Shown here one piece after another: positions 5,094 to 11,408 of a stretch of DNA of 12,768 bases. The position numbers were made by a program, and so were the translations under genes. The DNA lies in contig DAOTUI010000126.1 in the NCBI GenBank assembly GCA_034437035.1, positions 1 through 12,768 on the forward strand, read 5' to 3'. Within the stretch, counting starts at the first letter, position 1. Each line of letters begins with the position of its first letter. This stretch comes from CAKZQX01 sp034437035 (GTDB taxonomy: Bacteria > Chloroflexota > Chloroflexia > Chloroflexales > Chloroflexaceae). The notes under the pieces were generated by a model that searched no databases, was not told the DNA's origin, and saw only the letters and a list, made by a program, of their open reading frames with translations.

Positions 5094-5914
5094 CCAGAAC
5101 ACGCCTGGATCAACTCCTGGTGGCACGCGGTCTGGCCGAGAGCCGCGCCCGCGCCCAGGCGTTGATCCTGGCGGGAACGGTACGCGTCAACGACCAGGTG
5201 CAGACCAAACCGGGGCACACGGTTGACGATGCCAATGAAGTGACCGTTGCGACAGGTCTGCCCTATGTCAGTCGTGGCGGGTATAAGCTGGCGCATGCCC
5301 TCGAAACCTTCCGGCTTGACCCCGCCGGCCTGACGGCCCTCGATGCCGGCGCTTCAACGGGGGGCTTTACCGATGTGCTTTTGCAGCAGGGAGCCGCCCA
5401 TGTGTATGCCGTCGATGTGGGCTATGGCGTGCTCGACTGGCGCTTGCGGCAAGACCCCCGCGTCACCGTGCTGGAGCGGACCAATATCCGCTATCTGGAA
5501 GCATTACCCGCTTCGGAGGCGGAGGACCGGGAACCGGAAAACGGAGCAGATGCGGCCACGCCCCCCCCGCCGGCGCAGTGCGCAACAATTGATGTGTCGT
5601 TTATCTCGCTGCGGCTGGTGCTGCCCGCCGTTCAGCGCCTGATTACTCCGGATGCCTGGATTATCGCGCTGATCAAACCCCAGTTCGAGGCGGGCCGGCA
5701 GCAGGTGGGCAAAGGTGGCGTCGTACACGACCCGGCGGTGCATCGCAGCGTTCTGCGCGAAGTTCTCTCCGCTGCCGCAGCTCCGGGTCTACCGCTGTGT
5801 GGTCTGACGCGCTCGCCAATTACCGGCCCGGCGGGCAATGTTGAGTTTCTGGCATGGTTGCAGCACAACGGCCCTGAACTTGCTATAGAACAGGCTATTA
5901 CGTCTGTTGTGTGA
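5090..5914 (+). CDS. tlyA: TlyA-family rRNA 2'-O-methyltransferase
   Basis: TlyA enzymes methylate cytidine 2'-hydroxyls in rRNA (16S C1409 and, for some members, 23S C1920) using S-adenosylmethionine; their loss gives capreomycin resistance in mycobacteria. The protein has 274 residues. An S4 RNA-binding domain occupies about 3-60 (RLDQLLVARGLAESRARAQ), followed by SRGGYKL (61-67), the SAM-binding loop LDAGASTGGFTD (84-95), DVSFISL (168-174), LIKPQFE (194-200) and NVEFLAWL (250-257). Lys66, Asp168, Lys196 and Glu252 line up with the KDKE tetrad known for this family. GTG 5090 gives the typical TRTRLDQLL start and overlaps the previous stop as GTGA. A Pro/acid-rich insert (about 140-160) contains heptad-like DNA. 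The distance to ppa is 24 nt. Confidence 0.93.
   Translation: MTRTRLDQLLVARGLAESRARAQALILAGTVRVNDQVQTKPGHTVDDANEVTVATGLPYVSRGGYKLAHALETFRLDPAGLTALDAGASTGGFTDVLLQQGAAHVYAVDVGYGVLDWRLRQDPRVTVLERTNIRYLEALPASEAEDREPENGADAATPPPPAQCATIDVSFISLRLVLPAVQRLITPDAWIIALIKPQFEAGRQQVGKGGVVHDPAVHRSVLREVLSAAAAPGLPLCGLTRSPITGPAGNVEFLAWLQHNGPELAIEQAITSVV
5524..5544 (+). repeat. heptad-like repeat inside tlyA
   Basis: GGACCGG, GAACCGG and AAAACGG follow each other in 7-nt steps. They resemble the intergenic GAACCGA units, and the following AACGGAGCAGA also occurs in the gap at 8811-8823. Three heptads equal seven codons, so the reading frame is kept. They encode part of the EAEDREPENGAD loop. Confidence 0.55.
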
Positions 5915-5938
5915 GTTCTACGAGGAGGGCAGTTGCAT

Positions 5939-6562
5939 ATGCCGGAACGAGTACCGTTTGATAACTGGCGACCCCACCCATGGCATGGTCTTTCAGCGGG
6001 TAAAGATCCCCCCTACCTGCTGGATGCCTACATCGAGATGACCCCGTTTGATGCCGTGAAGTATGAAATTGATAAAGCCACCGGCTACCTGCGCGTTGAT
6101 CGCCCGCAGATAACCTCATCGCTGACGCCGACGCTCTACGGGTTTGTGCCACGTACTTTCTGCGGCCCCCGGGTGGCCGCGCTCTCAGAGTCGGCTGATG
6201 AGGGTGATGGTGATCCGATGGACATCTGCGTGTTGAGCGAGCGCCCCATCGATCGGGCAGAGATCCTGCTGCCGGCGCGCGTGCTTGGCGGTCTACGCCT
6301 GATTGATCGCGGGGAAGCTGATGATAAAATCATTGCTGTACTGGATAATGATACCATCTGGAAGAAAGCCCGAGATCTCGCCGATGTTCCGGAAGAGCTG
6401 GTCGAGCGGCTACGGCACTACTTCACCACTTACAAGCTGATGCCCGGCAAGCCGGCCGATGTCACTATCGAAGATGTGTACGGAGCCGAGACAGCAGCAA
6501 AGGTGGTCCAGGCATCCATGGAAGACTACCAGGATACTTACGGCAGCGAGGTTGAGACATAG
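5939..6562 (+). CDS. ppa: inorganic pyrophosphatase, family I
   Basis: The enzyme hydrolyses pyrophosphate from tRNA charging and nucleic acid synthesis in the cytoplasm, with magnesium. Its 207 residues include YIE (Glu33), KYEIDK (Lys41), RVDR (Arg55), LYGFVP (Tyr67), the signature DGDPMD (Asp90, Asp92, Asp95), ADDKIIAV (Asp128/129, Lys130) and YK (Tyr165, Lys166). All match the metal- and phosphate-binding residues of the E. coli type enzyme in order. A longer loop (about 73-89) precedes the DGDPMD motif, and the first 25 residues extend beyond the usual family start. ATG 5939 is preferred because AGGAGGG (5923-5929) lies nine bases upstream; TTG 5933 would be too close. It follows tlyA in the same cluster and ends before a strong palindrome. 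Confidence 0.95.
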   Translation: MPERVPFDNWRPHPWHGLSAGKDPPYLLDAYIEMTPFDAVKYEIDKATGYLRVDRPQITSSLTPTLYGFVPRTFCGPRVAALSESADEGDGDPMDICVLSERPIDRAEILLPARVLGGLRLIDRGEADDKIIAVLDNDTIWKKARDLADVPEELVERLRHYFTTYKLMPGKPADVTIEDVYGAETAAKVVQASMEDYQDTYGSEVET

Positions 6563-6578
6563 GTGGGAGTAGGGGCGA

Positions 6579-6620
6579 AGAAATTGTAGGGGCGAAAAAT
6601 CTTTCGCCCCTACAATTTCT
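6579..6620. terminator. bidirectional terminator-like palindrome between ppa and the Pmp3-like gene
   Basis: A perfect 19-bp stem joins 6579-6597 and 6602-6620 around AATC. The core, GTAGGGGCGAAA and its complement, is shared with the glyQS terminator. An extra half-copy, GTAGGGGCGAA, lies just upstream at 6569-6579. A-rich on one arm and T-rich on the other, it can end transcription from the two converging genes. Confidence 0.7.
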
Positions 6621-6656
6621 ACAATTTGCATGGCACATTCGGCGGTTCCCCACATG

Positions 6657-6929
6657 TTATGATACGGCCGACTGATCCTCCGCTGTGGCAACACTGTCCG
6701 GTTGCGGTGGCTCTTCCGCCGAAGCGGAAGTATCCGGGGGGGGTGACGCGGGGATGACGCGGATCTGCTCATCCGGGTGGGCTGCCAGCCAGATAGCATG
6801 CACCAGCCCCGGAATATACCCCAGGATTGTCAGAAAAATATTAACTCGGAAATGCAACCCTTTCCCCTTGCGCATAAACACCGCCAGCGGTGGGAGCAGA
6901 ATCGTGGCACTGGTTTTCAGTCGTTGCAT
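6657..6929 (-). CDS. Pmp3/YqaE-family small membrane protein
   Basis: The 90-residue protein carries the Pmp3/YqaE signature: ILLPPLAVFMRKG (10-22), a polar turn with GLHFRVN, then IFLTILGYIPGLVHAIWLA (31-49). This family consists of two-helix inner-membrane proteins; members are linked to membrane potential and salt or stress tolerance, without a known enzymatic role. Residues 51-90 form a proline- and acid-rich soluble tail absent from the roughly 50-residue classical members; its function is unknown. ATG 6929 follows GAGGAA on the minus strand; a TTG at 6968 would add 13 residues but lacks a good site. It is convergent with ppa, with the palindrome between them. Confidence 0.85.
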   Translation of the reverse strand: MQRLKTSATILLPPLAVFMRKGKGLHFRVNIFLTILGYIPGLVHAIWLAAHPDEQIRVIPASPPPDTSASAEEPPQPDSVATAEDQSAVS

Positions 6930-6969
6930 AGCGACAACTTCCTCATCGGTTGCGACCGGCGGGGTCAAC

Positions 6970-7241
6970 TTGATGACCGCCGATCCTGGTAGGTCTACAC
7001 GTTCGGGTCAGTGTACCACAGAAGCGAGAACATAGCGGCAGCATGGCTGCTACACTCCACAGGGTCATACCAATTTGCCGGCAACCCAGCAATCAACGGG
7101 AACGGGCGCAATGGGCGCAACGGCGGCACGTTCCCATGTATCATCTCTGCGTTCTCTGTGTGCTCTGTGGCTATAACAACAAATCGGTATCAGGCGGCAG
7201 CATGGCTGCTGCATTCCAAAATGGGTAAATGCAAAACAAAC
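6970..7241. other. repeat-rich non-coding stretch
   Basis: No gene is credible here; the short open frames lack ribosome-binding sites and encode repetitive peptides. It holds a pair of GCAGCATGGCTGC repeats, two nonamer tracts (GGCGCAATG/GGCGCAACG at 7105-7122, and CTCTGCGTT/CTCTGTGTG/CTCTGTGGC at 7145-7171), and GGGAACG/CGTTCCC (7098-7104 with 7129-7135). It separates two minus-strand genes. Confidence 0.6.
7035..7218. repeat. paired REP-like repeats bounding a 184-bp structured unit
   Basis: Positions 7035-7059 and 7194-7218 match at 23 of 25 bases. Each centres on GCAGCATGGCTGC, itself a small hairpin. Inside them, TCATACCAATTTG (7067-7079) is the imperfect reverse complement of CAAATCGGTATCA (7180-7192). 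The unit resembles paired REP sequences (BIME or REPIN), but two copies do not prove this. Confidence 0.6.
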
Positions 7242-7272
7242 ACGCCGGGCAACCTGTATGGTTGCCCGGCGT
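7242..7272 (-). terminator. intrinsic terminator of the glycosidase gene
   Basis: ACGCCGGGCAACC (7242-7254) and GGTTGCCCGGCGT (7260-7272) form a perfect 13-bp stem with a 5-nt loop. On the minus strand it is followed by GTTTGTTTTGC, and it lies 34 nt beyond the stop codon. Confidence 0.9.
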
Positions 7273-7306
7273 AACTGCCGTAGGCGCGCGCGATGAGACG
7301 ATACTT

Positions 7307-8596
7307 CTACTTCCGGGGCCGGCGCACATAGATCGGGCTCTCGTCCGGGTAGAGCCGGAGCGCGCCCTGCTCCGCCGTGACCTGCCAGTGATTGCCGTTC
7401 CGATTGTAGACCTCGGCTTCCGCATGCCCGGTTGGCACATCGATGACACTCGGCTCCAGTGCCCAGATAACATCGACCGTCTCGTTGTCCTGCAGGAAGC
7501 GATAGGCATACACTCCGCCCCCACTGACCAGGCGGACTTCGTCGAGGGGCCGCTCGAAGGTTGTGCCGCCCAACTGCCGATTTAGCGTCACAAACGCGGT
7601 ATAGGCCGGCCGGGGCTGGCTGTAGTCATCATAGTTCCCGGCGAAGCGCATCAGGCCATAGCCGTTATGCACCTCGTCCTTGATGCTGTACCAGAGCACG
7701 CGCCAGACCCCCGCCGCGCGTAGCAAGACTGCCGCCCGCACCATGTAATTCGCCTGGTCTTCTTCACTGGCCTGACCGGCGGGATCACGATCGGTTGGGA
7801 GACTACTCCAGCCATACTCTGTCACCCAGATGGGCTTGCCGCCGGCCCAACTGGTGACCCGTTCAATGCTTTTGATCGATGCCATCCCAATCTCGCCCTG
7901 GGCTTCGGGCGTAGCGGGATCGACATAGGGATGAATGTTGATAATATCGAAGGCCCACCAGGCCCCATGCTCGGCAACGGTCTGCAAGAAGCTGCTGTCA
8001 AAGGGGTTCAGACCACCGATCAGGACATTCGACTCCGGGGCGACCGCGCTGATCACCGGGTAGACCGTGCTTAACAGATCGGCATAGGCGATCGGGTCAG
8101 GGTGGGGCAGCCAGAACTGCGGATTATCCGGCTCATTCCAGATCTCCCAGTGAACGATGCGGTGGCGATAGCGCATCACCACCTGGGCGGCAAACTCGGC
8201 GAAGCGCTGCGGGTCCGGCGCATAGAACGATGGCCCCGAGGGATCATCGCCGGGTTCATAGGTAGCCCACCCCGGCGGATGTCCCAGCACGCCGATGATA
8301 TGTAACCCGCGCCCCACCAGCAGATCGACCATGCGATCATAATATTCCCATTGGAAATTCCCCTGCTGCGGTTCGATCCAGAACCAGTGAAAATCCTCGC
8401 GGACCCATCCGGCACCACTGCCGACGATCACGTCGGCCGGCCAGTTCATAACATCATAGTTGCCATAGCGTGAGGCGATATGACTATTGACGCCAAATTC
8501 GGACGCGCGCAGGATCTGCGCCTGTGAGGAAGGTGATAGCGAACTACTGATGAAGATGACGAGGAGGAGCACCAGGATAGCGAATTTGCGTGGCAT
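7307..8596 (-). CDS. secreted clan GH-A glycoside hydrolase (GH39/GH5-like)
   Basis: This 429-residue protein begins with a signal peptide: MPRKF, a hydrophobic run 6-20, and a likely cut after SQA (about 26). The mature part has a (beta/alpha)8 barrel typical of clan GH-A: WVREDFHWFWIEP (64-76), IGVLGHPP (101-108), the acid/base Glu155 in HWEIWNEPD (149-157), INIHPYVD (219-226) and the nucleophile Glu260 in WVTEYGWSS (257-265). These two glutamates define a retaining enzyme. A beta-rich domain follows from about 345. The family within the clan (GH39, GH5 or other) and the sugar substrate cannot be fixed by eye. It would act outside the cytoplasmic membrane. ATG 8596 follows AGGAGT on the minus strand. 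Gene ends are clean, with an intrinsic terminator. Confidence 0.88.
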   Translation of the reverse strand: MPRKFAILVLLLVIFISSSLSPSSQAQILRASEFGVNSHIASRYGNYDVMNWPADVIVGSGAGWVREDFHWFWIEPQQGNFQWEYYDRMVDLLVGRGLHIIGVLGHPPGWATYEPGDDPSGPSFYAPDPQRFAEFAAQVVMRYRHRIVHWEIWNEPDNPQFWLPHPDPIAYADLLSTVYPVISAVAPESNVLIGGLNPFDSSFLQTVAEHGAWWAFDIINIHPYVDPATPEAQGEIGMASIKSIERVTSWAGGKPIWVTEYGWSSLPTDRDPAGQASEEDQANYMVRAAVLLRAAGVWRVLWYSIKDEVHNGYGLMRFAGNYDDYSQPRPAYTAFVTLNRQLGGTTFERPLDEVRLVSGGGVYAYRFLQDNETVDVIWALEPSVIDVPTGHAEAEVYNRNGNHWQVTAEQGALRLYPDESPIYVRRPRK

Positions 8597-8859
8597 GGCA
8601 AACTCCTGTGATTATGATTGTAAACAAGAATGCAGCGTCGTACGTACGGAATGCGGCGGAGAGAGACACCGGCCGGCAGGATCACGGCGGCCCCATGCAC
8701 ATTTCAGTGGAGAGTAGAAATAACAGAAGTTGTTGCTACTGTCAAGTCAATCAAGGTGGTTGAAGATGAATAAAAATTCATCTATGAAGTAGAGAGAACT
8801 GGAGAGCTGAGAACGGAGCAGAACAAAAAACAAACACCCTGGCGGCTCTCTCCTACTTT
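8597..8859. other. intergenic stretch upstream of the glycosidase
   Basis: No gene is seen. It contains a minus-strand promoter candidate, a dyad AGATGAAT/ATTCATCT (8764-8771 with 8776-8783) and a degenerate heptad-like tract (about 8793-8826) sharing AACGGAGCAGA with tlyA. On the minus strand the regulator's stop at 8860 is followed by a T-rich run (GTTTGTTTTTTG) but I find no convincing stem before it. Confidence 0.5.
8717..8745 (-). promoter_or_regulatory. possible promoter of the glycosidase gene
   Basis: On the minus strand a perfect TTGACA (8745-8740) is followed after 17 nt by TATTTC (8722-8717). The -10 is weak. The dyad at 8764-8783 lies just upstream of the -35 and could be an activator or repressor site. 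Confidence 0.35.
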
Positions 8860-11298
8860 TTAAAGCAGTCTTTGCCCGGCAAGCGGATCTTCTGAAAGTT
8901 CTAGATCGACATGCATGCCCAATAGTTTCCCCAACTCCCCCTCCAGCGCAAAAAACGTCGGCAGATCGGGCAGGTGGGTAAACTGCACCCGCAGGCGCAG
9001 CAGCTTTGGGCAGGGTTGTTCGTCCGGCAGGCCCAGGGCAGCGATCGCATACTGCTCACGCAGGCGCTCCCGGTGCGGGCAGAGGATTGCCTGGAGGTGG
9101 GTCAACTGGTCGACGGCAGTGGGTATGCTATCGTTTGCGGCAACATGCGGCGGTGCCGCCGCTGACTGCTCCGGTTGCGCGCGGGTGTAGTGGGTACTGC
9201 GGCCTTTGCCCTGCTTCAGCAGGTAGCCCTGCTCGGCCAGGCGGGTGAGGCGGCGGGTGGCCGTGCCCTTGCTGATGTGTGCCACCGTCATCAGCAGCTT
9301 TGGCGTTACCTGCCCATGTTGCGCCATCAGTTCCAGGATGCGCTGATCCTCCGGTTCCAGACCTTCGCCGGTCGTACCGTCTGCGTGTACCGCATGCTCT
9401 TTTATGTCAACTTGAACCGCTTGCAGGGCCGGAAAGCGGGCGCGCAACTCCTCCAGAAAGCTGATCTCATCATCAAAGCCCGACATCCGGCTCAGGCGGT
9501 AGCCGGCCTCCCAGTGTTCCCGCGCCGCCGCATCCCGCCCCAGTTCCGCCGCGGCCTCGGCCATGTTGTAGCAGGCACGCACCTGCACCAGCCGCAGATC
9601 AATCGCTGCGCAGATCACATGGCTGCTCGCGTAGAATTCCAGCGCCGTTTCCCGCCGCCCGGCCAGATGGTGCGCCATGCCGATGTTGAGCAGCGCAGTT
9701 GCCGTGCGGTCCTGATTATCCAGCCGCCGGTAGATGACCAGCGCTTCCTCGTAGGCGCTGATGGCATGCGTATAGTCACCGATGGCGCTGTAGAGCAGCC
9801 CCAGGTTGTTCGAGGAGTCGGCGATACGTGGCAGGTTGCCCAACTCTTCCCGGAGCGCCAGGGCCCGGCGCGAGTAGTCGATGGCCGGGGCATACTGCTG
9901 CTGTTCATAGTGCAGATTCGCCAGCGCGTCATAGATATCGGCGCGGCGCTCGCGGGCCGTCTCCGACGTACCGGTCAGCGCACGGGTCAGGTCGGCCGCG
10001 GCGCGCGGCCAGTCGCTACGCAGAATGTACAACCATCCCCGGTCCTTGAGCAGATCGATCAGTTCGGGATCACCGGGATCAAACCGCGCGGCGGCCTGCT
10101 CGTAGTAGCCAAGTGCATGCAACTGGTTATGCTTCTCGTAGAGCTTGCCCATACGCCGGTAGATCCGCGCCTGGTGGCGGGCGTCGGTTGTCACCTTGAG
10201 CGCCCGGCGGCAGGCGGTCAGGGCGGCGTCACGCCGGCCCAACTGCCCACAGAGATCCGCCAGCAGCAGTTGCAGCTCACGCCAGCGGTCGGGTGGCAGG
10301 TGACCGGCCTTGAAGGTCAACAGTGCATCGCGCAACTCGTCCGTCTGGAGTTCGTTGATCAGGTCGGTGGCGGCTGCCGCCAGCAGGGTGGCGGCACGTT
10401 CCCACTCGCCCGCCTGCTGCCAGTGCCGGGCGGCACGCAGCGGATCTTGCCCGGCTTCATAGTGGCGCGCGGCATGGGCATGGCGGCGCCGGCGTGGCTC
10501 GGGCCGTTGCCGGTCGTAGAGATAAGCCTGCAACACGGGCGAGAGCCAGAGTTCGTTCCCGGCATCACCCATCAGCAGGAAGCGCCGGGTTGTCAGATAA
10601 TCCAGAGCCGGCTCGACCCCGGGCAACCGCTCGTCGGCAGCGATGTGCAGGAGCAGATCACGCGGGAAAACCTCGTCAAAGGTGGCGGCAATATCCAGCA
10701 GCGCCATAGCTTCCGGCTGCTGCTGCAGGGGGCGCACCACTTCCTCCAGCGCCATCCGCTGCACGATTTCATTGGCTTCCCCCTGGAGAAACTGCCGGCG
10801 CAGCCACTGCGCCACCTCCCGAATGGCGCGGTTCCGCTCATCGAAGAAGGTATCCGGGCTGGGAATGCCGGTCAGAGCAATCAGCGTCTCGGTATAACGC
10901 CCCCCCGCCACAAACTCATCCGGGTGCAGCGGCTCCAGGTAGCGATGCCGCAGAATGTTGTAGCGCCACCAGCGCGGGTCACGCCAGGTCGGGTCATCAT
11001 AGGGGCGAAATGTCCCCAGCGGATAGATGACCGGTTCCGGAGCCAGCCGATCCACCGCCCACTGCAGGACCAGCCGTAACGCATGGCCGCGCTCATCGGC
11101 GGTGGGCGCGACGGTATCCAGCACCAGCGCGGGCGCAATCAGTGCCGAGTTCGCCGGCGGCAGCCGCGACAGCGCCAGCACGCTCTGGTAGTTCTTAAAG
11201 GCGGTGTTGACCTGTTGAGTAAAACTGCCCTCCGACAGCGCGCCGGGAGACCAGTCCGGGTGCGCCGATACGGCAGAAGATTGCATAGGTTTTTCCAT
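8860..11298 (-). CDS. TPR regulator with winged helix and degenerate nucleotidyltransferase-like C-terminus
   Basis: About 812 residues, no signal peptide or membrane helix. Residues 24-170 (FKNYQSVLAL ... RNRAIREVAQWLRRQ) resemble the N-terminal module of large bacterial STAND/TPR regulators. Residues 196-275 (ALLDIAATFDEVFPRDLLL ... WLSPVLQAYLYDR) look like the winged helix that normally follows a STAND NTPase, yet no Walker A motif lies between. TPR-like helices fill about 280-625; the clearest are LANLHYEQQQYAPAIDYSRR and LGLLYSAIGDYTHAISAYEE. A winged helix (about 648-707) contains SKGTATRRLTRLAEQGYL. The last 80 residues end FFALEGELGKLLGMHVDLEL, like the tail of minimal nucleotidyltransferases, but the GSxxxG and DxD active-site motifs are missing. 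A DNA-binding, partner-sensing regulator is likely; ligand and targets are unknown. ATG 11298 is preferred to TTG 11319, though both have weak ribosome-binding sites. Confidence 0.75.
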   Translation of the reverse strand: MEKPMQSSAVSAHPDWSPGALSEGSFTQQVNTAFKNYQSVLALSRLPPANSALIAPALVLDTVAPTADERGHALRLVLQWAVDRLAPEPVIYPLGTFRPYDDPTWRDPRWWRYNILRHRYLEPLHPDEFVAGGRYTETLIALTGIPSPDTFFDERNRAIREVAQWLRRQFLQGEANEIVQRMALEEVVRPLQQQPEAMALLDIAATFDEVFPRDLLLHIAADERLPGVEPALDYLTTRRFLLMGDAGNELWLSPVLQAYLYDRQRPEPRRRRHAHAARHYEAGQDPLRAARHWQQAGEWERAATLLAAAATDLINELQTDELRDALLTFKAGHLPPDRWRELQLLLADLCGQLGRRDAALTACRRALKVTTDARHQARIYRRMGKLYEKHNQLHALGYYEQAAARFDPGDPELIDLLKDRGWLYILRSDWPRAAADLTRALTGTSETARERRADIYDALANLHYEQQQYAPAIDYSRRALALREELGNLPRIADSSNNLGLLYSAIGDYTHAISAYEEALVIYRRLDNQDRTATALLNIGMAHHLAGRRETALEFYASSHVICAAIDLRLVQVRACYNMAEAAAELGRDAAAREHWEAGYRLSRMSGFDDEISFLEELRARFPALQAVQVDIKEHAVHADGTTGEGLEPEDQRILELMAQHGQVTPKLLMTVAHISKGTATRRLTRLAEQGYLLKQGKGRSTHYTRAQPEQSAAAPPHVAANDSIPTAVDQLTHLQAILCPHRERLREQYAIAALGLPDEQPCPKLLRLRVQFTHLPDLPTFFALEGELGKLLGMHVDLELSEDPLAGQRLL

Positions 11299-11408
11299 AA
11301 CTGATCCGATTATGCCCAATCTGTGGGATGTAAATGCCGGCAGAATGCTGTGCGCTTCCGCTATGATAGAATTCCGTCCACCGCAATGAGCTTTTGAGGA
11401 GGAGCACT
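11299..11408. promoter_or_regulatory. divergent intergenic region between regulator and protease
   Basis: Only 110 nt separate the two divergent starts, so both promoters must lie here or overlap the genes. On the plus strand TATGAT (11362-11367) and TAGAAT (11367-11372) are -10 candidates but no good -35 accompanies them. TGAGGAGGAGC (11395-11405) is the protease ribosome-binding site. Confidence 0.45.

Noticed and set aside
8820..8859. Intrinsic terminator after the TPR regulator
   Set aside because: A T-rich run exists on the minus strand (GTTTGTTTTTTG) but I could not find a stable stem before it.
9175..11079. A 634-codon open frame on the plus strand opposite the TPR regulator
   Set aside because: It lies wholly antisense to the regulator, whose TPR and winged-helix sequence is clearly protein-like. 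The plus-strand product is rich in Gln, Arg and Gly in irregular order, lacks a ribosome-binding site, and is a usual by-product of high third-position GC.
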